Source of the DNA: Candidatus Pelagibacter giovannonii
GTDB lineage: Bacteria > Pseudomonadota > Alphaproteobacteria > Pelagibacterales > Pelagibacteraceae
DNA: 64,000 nucleotides
Assembly (NCBI RefSeq): GCF_012276695.1
Contig: NZ_CP038852.1
Location: forward strand, 248,001 to 312,000
Direction: 5' to 3'
In this document: one piece after another, positions 57,007 through 64,000 of the stretch
Layout: each line of letters opens with the position of its first letter
Position numbering within the stretch: the stretch's first letter is position 1
Made by a program: the position numbers and the translations under genes
Notes under the pieces: generated by a model
Databases searched by the model: none
The model's input: the letters and a program-made list of their open reading frames with translations, nothing else
What the model was told of the DNA's origin: nothing

Positions 57007-59527
57007 GCTTTCAGAGTACAAGTTAACTTTGATATATGCCTTAAGAGACTTGAGTAGAAATTATAAAAAAATTTCTAGTATCATTTTAACACTTTTTATC
57101 AGTTTATTTATCTTAGGTTCAATTTTCACAATTGAAGATAGTTTAAATAAAGAATTAAATAATAATTCAAGAGCACTTTTAGGTGGAGATATTGAAATTG
57201 ATTATAATCGTAATGTTGGCAACTTAGAATTGATTAACCAAGTTAAAGAATTTGCTACCGTTTCACAAATGGTTGAGTTTAGCACCATGATCTCAACTAC
57301 AGGTAAGACTAAAAATAAATCAATATTTTCTAGAATTAAAACAGTAGATCAAAATTACCCATTATTTGGTAAAGTAGGTTATGAGCCAACTGGTGCATTT
57401 GAAAAAATACAAACAACAGAAAATACAATCCTTGTTAATGAAAATATTTTCAAAAATCTTAATTTAAAGATAAATGATAAAATTAAAGTTCAAGACAAAC
57501 TCTTTACTGTAATTGGTATTGTAAAATCTGTACCTGATATTGGAGGTGCATTTGTATTTGGTGATTTTGCTTTAGCTGGAAAACAAACATTAGAACTATT
57601 AAAACTTAACAATCTAGGTAGTTTTTTAAACTATGAATATAAGGTAAGATTTAATGAGGGAGACAATCCAAAAACTTTATCTAAAAAAATTGAGCAATTA
57701 TTCAAAGATGAAAAAAAGGTACGACTTAGATATCATGAAAAGTCTGATGGTCCTTTAAAGAGAATAATTGATAATTTCTCACAGTTTTTGTCCCTTGTAT
57801 CAATTAGTGCAATGTTAATTGCAGGAATTGGGATTGCTAACACCCTGCTTTCATTCATTAATCAGAACAATATGTCTATCGCAGTTAAGAAGTCTTTAGG
57901 CTTTTTCTCAAAGGATATTAAAATGGTCTACTATCTTCAATTACTCATTTTATTATTCATTATATCTACTGCTGCCTACTCATTTAGTTTCTTTCTAGTC
58001 CCGATTGTCGATGTTTATTTATCAGCTGGCCTTGGCTTGAATATTGAAGGTAGTTTTTCTATCCTTAATTATTTTAAAGTTTTTTTAGTAGGTTTATTAG
58101 TGTTAATCATATTTTCTATACCAACCATCAATGCAATTGATCAAGTTAAAGCATCAAACTTATTTAGAAATGTATTTCAAAACCTTCAATTTTATTATTC
58201 AAAAAAATCAATCGTTTTAAGTCTATTTTTATTGTCAGTTTTAATATCTTTATTTACTATTGGTTCAGCTCGCCCCATTTATAGCTTGAGTTATTTTGGT
58301 GCTTTCTTTGTTTGTCTATTAGTTTTTTATTTATTATCAAACTTGATCATTAAATTATTTAAAAGTCTTAAAGAACATCAAAATATTTCAATTAAAGTTT
58401 CAGTTAAAAATATCACTCAAACTAAAAGTATTACTCCTATAACTATTATGTCTTTAGGTTTAGGCGTCACCTTATTATTAACTTTAGCTTTTGTTGGTTC
58501 AAACTTTAAAAGAGAAATTGCAAAATCTATACCGGAACTTGCGCCTGATTATTTTTTCATTGGTATTCAAGGTGATGAAAGAAAAATATTTGAAGATTTA
58601 ATTTTTAATATGGATAAAGATGCTAACCTTGAAATTGTTCCCATGGTCTCAACAGGTATTCTAAAAATTAATGGAATAGATCCAAATACTTATATCGACT
58701 CAAGTAATGATAGCCACTGGGTGATTAGAAATGACAGAAGGTCTTCTTGGGCTGATAAAGTTTTAAAAGATAACCCAATTGTAGAAGGTAAGTGGTGGGA
58801 TTTAGATAGACCTGATAAACTTCAAATTTCACTTGATAGTAAAATTGCTAAAGATTTTAATATTAAAATTGGTGATATTTTTACTTTAAATATTTATGGA
58901 CGTGAAATTGAAGGTGAAATTGTAAACTTTAGGTTAGTAGACTACAGAGATTTTACTATTAACTTTGCTATGTTATTAAATCCTCAATTTGCAAAAAATA
59001 TACCTCATGAATATTTGGCCACTTCAAAGTTTAAAAGTTTAGAGAATTTTAATGAAACTGCTTTACTAGATAAAATGCCTAGTCTTTCTATTATAAAAAT
59101 CACTGATTACTTAGAGAAAGTAACAGATCTTTTAAATAAAGTGTTTATTGCTGTAACTGTTATTTCAGCAATTACTATAGTTATTGGTTTAATTGTCATA
59201 ACAAGTGCAATTATAGTTCAAGGTAAAATTAAAGAATTTCAAAACTTAATATTTAAAATTCTAGGTTTTTCTAAAGCTGAAGTTGTGCTCTCTTCAATTA
59301 TTGAATTTTTTATTATATTCACATCCATAATTCTAATAGCTCTCTTTTTTGCAGTCATAGGTTCGCAATTTATTATTGAAAATATTTTTCAAATCACTTG
59401 GAAGTTTGATTTAGTAATATTTTTGCAGGTAACTATTGGTATTGGATTAGCTACATTAATCTTGATAATACTTACAAATTTAAAATACCTAAGTCCTAAG
59501 GTTTATCCCCTTATAAGAAATCAATAA
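56990..59527 (+). CDS. ybbP: ABC transporter permease YbbP-type (FtsX/MacB superfamily)
   Basis: This large membrane protein has 845 residues from the Met at 56990 (MEKLSKLSEYKLTLIYALRD); an earlier Met would add 16 residues that lie inside ybbA. A first transmembrane segment (about 28-48) is followed by a MacB-like periplasmic domain. Next come three transmembrane segments (about 260-380), then two or more in the middle (about 395-465), a second periplasmic domain and three C-terminal segments (about 710-830). It thus contains two FtsX-like halves, as in E. coli YbbP. Confidence 0.88.
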   Translation: MEKLSKLSEYKLTLIYALRDLSRNYKKISSIILTLFISLFILGSIFTIEDSLNKELNNNSRALLGGDIEIDYNRNVGNLELINQVKEFATVSQMVEFSTMISTTGKTKNKSIFSRIKTVDQNYPLFGKVGYEPTGAFEKIQTTENTILVNENIFKNLNLKINDKIKVQDKLFTVIGIVKSVPDIGGAFVFGDFALAGKQTLELLKLNNLGSFLNYEYKVRFNEGDNPKTLSKKIEQLFKDEKKVRLRYHEKSDGPLKRIIDNFSQFLSLVSISAMLIAGIGIANTLLSFINQNNMSIAVKKSLGFFSKDIKMVYYLQLLILLFIISTAAYSFSFFLVPIVDVYLSAGLGLNIEGSFSILNYFKVFLVGLLVLIIFSIPTINAIDQVKASNLFRNVFQNLQFYYSKKSIVLSLFLLSVLISLFTIGSARPIYSLSYFGAFFVCLLVFYLLSNLIIKLFKSLKEHQNISIKVSVKNITQTKSITPITIMSLGLGVTLLLTLAFVGSNFKREIAKSIPELAPDYFFIGIQGDERKIFEDLIFNMDKDANLEIVPMVSTGILKINGIDPNTYIDSSNDSHWVIRNDRRSSWADKVLKDNPIVEGKWWDLDRPDKLQISLDSKIAKDFNIKIGDIFTLNIYGREIEGEIVNFRLVDYRDFTINFAMLLNPQFAKNIPHEYLATSKFKSLENFNETALLDKMPSLSIIKITDYLEKVTDLLNKVFIAVTVISAITIVIGLIVITSAIIVQGKIKEFQNLIFKILGFSKAEVVLSSIIEFFIIFTSIILIALFFAVIGSQFIIENIFQITWKFDLVIFLQVTIGIGLATLILIILTNLKYLSPKVYPLIRNQ

Positions 59528-59573
59528 TTTCTTTGTCATGCTCTAATTTATTTAATATATTAAATATACTTTT

Positions 59574-60473
59574 ATGACATCCGCTATCTTTGCTAAACAA
59601 ATAGGATTAAAAAACTTTTTTTTAAGAGGCTTAAAAATAAAAATAATTAAAAAATTTATAAAAGAAAAATTTATTTATAAAGTCATTACAAACAATAATT
59701 ATAGCATTTATAAATGGGATCCGTCTGGTACTGAAGTTTTTATGACCCAGTGTTTTACGGATTGGGGAAATGAATATCTTTTTTTAGATAGTTTAAAAAA
59801 TAGACAAAATGATATTTTTTTAGATATTGGTTGTCATAGTGGATATTATCCAACCTTATTTAAAAATTATTTTAAAAAAATTATTGGTTTTGAGCCAAGT
59901 ACCAAATGTATCAATATTTTAAAAAAAATAGATATCGATAATTTTTATTATCATCAATATTTTGTTGGGGATGAAAATATTTCTGTAGTTGCAGGCGATT
60001 CTGAGGATGGCTATTCTTTCTATTCTGATAATTCAAATCATAAACTAAGTAATTTAAAAAATATGAATCAAATTACTATAGATAAGTTTTGTAAAAATGA
60101 AAATTTAGAGAATATTACAGCAATTAAGATAGATATTGATGGTATGGATTTAAAAGTTTTATATGGAGGTGAAGAGGTCATTAAATTAAACAGACCTTCT
60201 ATTATCATTGAAAATTACACAAGAGAGTTATTCCATTTTTTTAAAGACCTAAACTATAGTTTGTTAACTTTGGTTTCCTCTAAAGAAAAACCATACAATC
60301 TTAATTTGATAGAATTAAAAAATTTTGATGAAGATAGGTGGATTAAAATGATTTGCTGTATACCAAATGAATACAAAAATAATTATGAAAATAATTTTTT
60401 TAAAGGTGGTATTATCTCAGGAATAAATAAGAGGGAAATTCTTAAAACATTTTATTTCAAAAAAAATCCCTGA
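59574..60473 (+). CDS. FkbM family SAM-dependent methyltransferase
   Basis: This 299-residue protein has the SAM-binding motif FLDIGCHSGYYPTLF at about residues 82-96, the second motif IIGFEPSTKCINIL, and the AIKIDIDGMDLKVLYGGEE segment that identifies FkbM methyltransferases. Such enzymes often O-methylate sugars in polysaccharides or natural products. The first about 50 residues are very basic. It lies 46 bases after ybbP on the same strand. No glycosyltransferase gene is adjacent, so the substrate is unclear. Confidence 0.85.
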   Translation: MTSAIFAKQIGLKNFFLRGLKIKIIKKFIKEKFIYKVITNNNYSIYKWDPSGTEVFMTQCFTDWGNEYLFLDSLKNRQNDIFLDIGCHSGYYPTLFKNYFKKIIGFEPSTKCINILKKIDIDNFYYHQYFVGDENISVVAGDSEDGYSFYSDNSNHKLSNLKNMNQITIDKFCKNENLENITAIKIDIDGMDLKVLYGGEEVIKLNRPSIIIENYTRELFHFFKDLNYSLLTLVSSKEKPYNLNLIELKNFDEDRWIKMICCIPNEYKNNYENNFFKGGIISGINKREILKTFYFKKNP

Positions 60474-60513
60474 AACTTTCATTCCGAGGGTTCTAATTTT
60501 GTTTAGTATTTGT

Positions 60514-60533
60514 ATCTAAAGTGTTCTTTAGAT
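60514..60533. other. Perfect 8-bp hairpin in the FkbM/FAD-oxidoreductase gap
   Basis: ATCTAAAG and CTTTAGAT form eight perfect pairs around a TGTT loop. GGTTC (60489-60493) and GAACC (60535-60539) can add an outer five-pair stem. No U-tract follows on either strand, so it is not a normal intrinsic terminator. It lies between two convergent genes and could be a 3' end stabiliser, a factor-dependent terminator or a small RNA. Confidence 0.45.
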
Positions 60534-60598
60534 GGAACCGTATTACGTGATATTTAAGACACTCATTTGTAATTTAAAAAATTGATAGTTAATTTTTA

Positions 60599-61903
60599 TT
60601 ATATATCTGAACGACTTTTAAATCTTTCATAAGCTAATCTAGTTTTAACACCAATATTTAAAAATGGTTGTGGTGGAAGCCAAGTAGGCTTACTTCTAGA
60701 TTCTATTATTTCAATTTCATCACTATTTTCATTACTTGCTTTAATTGCTATCTGTTCGCCAAATAAAGTTCCAACTCCAATACCAGAACCATTATAACAA
60801 CCTGCTACAAAGACGTTGTTATCAATTTTATCAAAAATTTGAGAACTATTTCTTGTTCTAGATACAATCCCAGACCAGCTAGATTCAATAATATTATCTG
60901 ATAAACTTGGGAATCTTTTTTTAATTCCAAGTTTTTGATTAAAAGATCTTTTATCTAAATCTGATTTAGACATTTTAAAAGGGCTATGAACTTCAGCAGT
61001 GTTTCTAATTAAAATTCTTTTGTCTTTTGTCATTCTAATAGTTGCACCCATTGGTCTAACGGGTAGCACACCCCATTCTTTAGGTTCGCCAATGGATTTA
61101 AATTCAGTATCAGTTAATGATCTTGTCATGCTTGCAGTTAAAGTTAAGGGGAAATTATAGTTATTTTTTATACCAAGTGATTTTAAAAAACCATTAGTAC
61201 AAAAAATAATATTTTTAGTAATTATTTTATGATTATTAAATTTACAAATAATTGTATCACTATTTTTTGACCATTCATTTAATTGAGTGTTTTCTAATAG
61301 CTCAACATTACCTGATAAAGTGTCAACCATTGCTCTTACAAGTTTTCCCGGGTGTAATAAAATTCCACCTTTAGTGTAAAGTGCTAGTTTATAAAAATTT
61401 GTACCTAATCTTTTACCTAATTCATCTTTTTCTAAGATATTATGCTCAAAGTTTAGTTTTAATAAAGTTTTGCTAAAATTTTCCAATATCTTTCTGTCTT
61501 TTTCATTTGATGAAGCAAAATATTTTCCACTATCATTCCATTCACAATCAACCTGGTGTTCTTTAATAAACTTTTTTACAACATCAATTCCTAATTTATA
61601 AATATCAGTCTTCTTTTTATAATTAGAAAGCTCTTTATTTGATGTAAAACCATCATTAAGTGTCGTATCAACTAAATATCCTGAGTTTCTTCCACTTGCA
61701 CCCTCGCCTGCTAATTGGGCATCAACAATAATAATTTTTTTATTAGGATGAAGTTCTGATAGTTTTCTAGCAGCAGATAAGCCTGTATAGCCAGCACCTA
61801 CTATTAACCAGTCACAGGATTTATCTTTATCTAAATTTTTTATATTAGATCTTCTATCAAGGTCATTAATCCAACTACAACAAGTATCATTAACTACATT
61901 CAT
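60599..61903 (-). CDS. FAD-dependent oxidoreductase (DAO family), taurine dehydrogenase TauY/PuuB-like
   Basis: This flavoprotein oxidises an amine or amino acid and has 434 residues. The N-terminal part has CCSWINDL, then the FAD motif VGAGYTGLSAARKL at about 35-48 and GEGASGRNSGYLVD at about 66-79; the C-terminal segment is GCYNGSGIGVGTLFGEQIA. This layout occurs in gamma-glutamylputrescine oxidase (PuuB) and in TauY, the large subunit of taurine dehydrogenase. The gene follows xsc by 39 bases on the same strand, which favours a role in making sulfoacetaldehyde from taurine or a methylated taurine. No tauX gene is visible. Confidence 0.65.
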   Translation of the reverse strand: MNVVNDTCCSWINDLDRRSNIKNLDKDKSCDWLIVGAGYTGLSAARKLSELHPNKKIIIVDAQLAGEGASGRNSGYLVDTTLNDGFTSNKELSNYKKKTDIYKLGIDVVKKFIKEHQVDCEWNDSGKYFASSNEKDRKILENFSKTLLKLNFEHNILEKDELGKRLGTNFYKLALYTKGGILLHPGKLVRAMVDTLSGNVELLENTQLNEWSKNSDTIICKFNNHKIITKNIIFCTNGFLKSLGIKNNYNFPLTLTASMTRSLTDTEFKSIGEPKEWGVLPVRPMGATIRMTKDKRILIRNTAEVHSPFKMSKSDLDKRSFNQKLGIKKRFPSLSDNIIESSWSGIVSRTRNSSQIFDKIDNNVFVAGCYNGSGIGVGTLFGEQIAIKASNENSDEIEIIESRSKPTWLPPQPFLNIGVKTRLAYERFKSRSDI

Positions 61904-61942
61904 GCAGTTAGATTATGACAGATAAGATGTTTTTAAAAGATT

Positions 61943-63727
61943 TTAAGATACCAAAGAAGGTTGCTTGATCATGTCTTCTTTTTTGATCCCTGCAACTTTA
62001 ACTGGTTTTTTCATAGCATCTCTTCTGAAAGGCTCTCCCAGTTCTTGGTTAAGAATTACTTCAATAAACGTTGTAATTCCTTTCTTTTGATCTTCACATG
62101 ATTGCTTGATTGCATTTGTTGTCTCTTCCATCGTACGAACAGTAACTCCTTTTAAACCACAAGCGTCAGCAACTTTTGCATAACTTAATTCTGGGTCAAG
62201 TTCTGTTCCAACGAAGTTATCATCAAACCATAATGTAGTGTTTCTTTTTTCAGCACCCCATTGATAGTTTCTAAAAATCACCATTGTAATTGCTGGCCAT
62301 TCTTCTCTAGCGCAAGAACTCATTTCATTCATACTAATACCGAATGCGCCGTCACCTGCAAAACCAATTACTGGTGTGTCAGGACATCCAATTTTTGCTC
62401 CAAGAATTGCTGGAAAACCATAACCACATGGACCAAATAATCCCGGTGCTAAATATTTTCTACCTTTTTCAAATGTAGGATAAGCATTTCCAATTGCACA
62501 GTTATTTCCAATATCACTTGAGATAATTACATCATCAGGCATACCTGCTTGAATTCCTCTCCATGCTTCTCTAGGAGACATTCTATCCGCATCTCTTTTT
62601 CTAGCTTCTGCATTCCAAACTGTACCTTCATCATCGTCTTCATGATCTAAACTTGATAGCTCTTGTAACCAAGCAGATTTAGTTTGGTGGATTGTATTTT
62701 TTCTCTCTTCTCTATTAATGTCTCCTGCTGTTGGAGAAAGTTGAGCTAAAATTTGTTGAGATACTAATTTTGCATCCCCACAAATACCAACTGATACTTT
62801 TTTAGTTAAACCAATTCTATCTGAATTCATATCAACTTGAATGATACTTGCATCCTTAGGCCAGTAATCCATTCCATAACCTGGTAATGTTGAGAAAGGA
62901 TTTAATCTTGTACCAAGTGCAAGAACAACATCAGCTTTCTTAATTAATTCCATTCCAGCTTTTGATCCATTGTATCCTAAAGGTCCAGCTGCTAATGGGT
63001 GGCTACCTGGGAAACTATCGTTATGTTGATACCCAGAACAGACTGGGGCATCTAATTTTTCAGCTAATTTTTTACAATCTTCAATCGCTCCACCAATTAC
63101 AACTCCAGCACCAGATAATATTACTGGAAACTTAGCATTTGATAATAAGTCAGCTGCTTTTTTAATTGCATCAACTCCACCCGCTTGTCTTTCAAGTCTC
63201 ACAATTGGAGGAAGATCGATATCAATAACTTGTGTCCAATAATCTCTTGGAACATTTATTTGTGCGGGAGCTGATCCTCTTATTGCCTTTTCAATTACCC
63301 TATTTAATACTTCTGCCATTCTTGAAGGGTCTCTAACTTCTTCTTGGTAGCAAACCATGTCTTTAAATAAATTCATTTGTTCGACTTCTTGAAAACCACC
63401 TTGACCCATAGTTTTATTAGCTGCCTGCGGTGTTACTAATAATAATGGTGTGTGGTTCCAGTATGCGGTTTTAATTGGAGTAACAAGACCTGTAATTCCA
63501 GGACCATTTTGTGCAATTACCATTGACATTTTACCAGTAGATCTTGTGTAACCATCAGCAATTAACCCACCGTTTGTTTCATGAGCAACATCCCAAAAAG
63601 TAATTCCAGCATCAGGAAAAATATCTGAAATTGGCATGAAAGCCGATCCAATAATTCCAAATGCGTGTTCAATTCCATGCATTTGTAAAACTTTTACAAA
63701 AGCTTCTTCTGTTGTCATTTTAGTCAT
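61943..63727 (-). CDS. xsc: Sulfoacetaldehyde acetyltransferase
   Basis: This thiamine-diphosphate enzyme converts sulfoacetaldehyde and phosphate to acetyl phosphate and sulfite, the key step of taurine and related sulfonate breakdown. The 594 residues match known Xsc closely: MTTEEAFVKVLQMHGIEHAF, GIIGSAFMPISDIFPDAGIT, TAYWNHTPLLLVTPQAANKT, and the ThDP motif GFAGDGAFGISMNEMSS. AGGAAGG precedes the ATG at 63727 by ten bases. It is the first gene of an apparent two-gene operon and divergent from suyA. Confidence 0.95.
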   Translation of the reverse strand: MTKMTTEEAFVKVLQMHGIEHAFGIIGSAFMPISDIFPDAGITFWDVAHETNGGLIADGYTRSTGKMSMVIAQNGPGITGLVTPIKTAYWNHTPLLLVTPQAANKTMGQGGFQEVEQMNLFKDMVCYQEEVRDPSRMAEVLNRVIEKAIRGSAPAQINVPRDYWTQVIDIDLPPIVRLERQAGGVDAIKKAADLLSNAKFPVILSGAGVVIGGAIEDCKKLAEKLDAPVCSGYQHNDSFPGSHPLAAGPLGYNGSKAGMELIKKADVVLALGTRLNPFSTLPGYGMDYWPKDASIIQVDMNSDRIGLTKKVSVGICGDAKLVSQQILAQLSPTAGDINREERKNTIHQTKSAWLQELSSLDHEDDDEGTVWNAEARKRDADRMSPREAWRGIQAGMPDDVIISSDIGNNCAIGNAYPTFEKGRKYLAPGLFGPCGYGFPAILGAKIGCPDTPVIGFAGDGAFGISMNEMSSCAREEWPAITMVIFRNYQWGAEKRNTTLWFDDNFVGTELDPELSYAKVADACGLKGVTVRTMEETTNAIKQSCEDQKKGITTFIEVILNQELGEPFRRDAMKKPVKVAGIKKEDMIKQPSLVS

Positions 63728-63838
63728 AATAATTAGGCCTTCCTGCTTAAGTTGTTAAAAAATCTATTAATAATTTGTTAATTTTAAAGATTAATATATA
63801 AGAATTTAAAAATTTCAAACAAACAAATCGACACAATT

Positions 63839-64000
63839 ATGGCTACAGATATTATTATACATGACGAGAAAGACAACGTTGGAGTAGTTGTTATTGATAA
63901 AATTGCTCCAAAACAAGATTGCGCATGCTGGATTATGGAGAATGATAAAACAGTTCAAATTCAATCAGTAGATGAAATTCAATTAGGACATAAAATTGCA
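63839..64000 (+). CDS. suyA: (2R)-sulfolactate sulfo-lyase subunit alpha-like (SAF domain), partial
   Basis: Only the first 54 codons are inside the window. The translation starts MATDIIIHDEKDNVGVVV and continues with CWIMENDKT and IQLGHKIA. This is the SAF-domain pattern of SuyA and of the N-terminal part of altronate dehydratase; the HDExDNVGV and GHK spacing fits SuyA better. SuyA with SuyB cleaves sulfolactate to pyruvate and sulfite. The position divergent from xsc supports an organosulfonate role. There is no clear ribosome-binding site, and the SuyB gene would be expected to the right of the window. Confidence 0.72.
   Translation, partial: MATDIIIHDEKDNVGVVVIDKIAPKQDCACWIMENDKTVQIQSVDEIQLGHKIA

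Noticed and set aside
1-64000. CRISPR arrays, insertion sequences, prophage or integron features
   Set aside because: I saw no regularly spaced direct repeats, transposase, integrase or phage structural genes; the tRNA genes have no adjacent integrase or partial tRNA repeat.

Overview
The window is a low-GC (about 30% by eye), very densely packed bacterial chromosome segment. Every sign points to the SAR11 clade (Candidatus Pelagibacter, Alphaproteobacteria). These are: alphaproteobacterial gene order (tig-clpP-clpX-lon-tRNAs-nuoA to nuoN-birA-coaX-rnj-DUF1467-proS-lolC/E-lolD-dnaE-rpsB), a short alphaproteobacterial-type prolyl-tRNA synthetase, intergenic gaps of a few bases, many overlapping genes, and many TRAP/TTT/DMT/NCS1 uptake systems plus organosulfonate genes. 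No rRNA, insertion sequence, phage gene or CRISPR array was seen. No stretch longer than about 180 bases lacks a gene or RNA.

Region 1 (1-30300, all minus strand) is the conserved core. Read in the direction of transcription, it starts with tRNA-Leu, trigger factor, ClpP, ClpX and Lon (protein folding and turnover). tRNA-Val and tRNA-Asp follow, then the complete 14-gene respiratory complex I operon nuoA to nuoN. After that come biotin ligase, type III pantothenate kinase, RNase J, a DUF1467 membrane protein, prolyl-tRNA synthetase, the LolC/E-LolD lipoprotein exporter and DNA polymerase III alpha. The 5' end of rpsB runs off the left edge, preceded by a possible structured leader.

Region 2 (30300-36900) holds small and housekeeping genes on both strands: a DUF1289 protein, four tiny proteins of 39-58 residues, a secreted histidine phosphatase, a family 5 uracil-DNA glycosylase, a YbgC thioesterase, a DUF3047 protein, an NCS1 permease with an SDR dehydrogenase, and an EamA exporter.

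Region 3 (36870-43980) is a catabolic module. A TRAP transporter (dctP, dctQ, dctM) lies beside an SDR-aldehyde dehydrogenase-MmsB-like operon that is divergent from an HxlR-type regulator. Shared TGGTAT boxes in the two control regions suggest one regulon.

Region 4 (43980-50490) has an FKBP-rhodanese fusion and a tightly overlapping six-gene operon: GMC oxidoreductase, TerC family, SDR, M23 peptidase, hydratase-like protein, creatinase-like M24 protein.

Region 5 (50510-55723) is a tripartite tricarboxylate transporter (tctC, tctA, tctB) with a 2-hydroxyacid dehydrogenase, divergent from a D-tartrate dehydratase-like enolase-superfamily enzyme. Together they suggest uptake and use of tartrate or a similar hydroxy acid.

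Region 6 (55728-60473) is the tesA / ybbA-ybbP locus, with overlapping divergent start codons, followed by an FkbM methyltransferase. Region 7 (60474-64000) is an organosulfonate module: sulfoacetaldehyde acetyltransferase (xsc) with a TauY/PuuB-like FAD oxidoreductase, divergent from a truncated suyA-like gene. No clearly new biological system is visible. The most interesting leads are the two divergent gene pairs with touching or overlapping start codons, the FKBP-pseudorhodanese fusion, the HxlR/TRAP catabolic regulon, and the paired sulfonate and tartrate modules.
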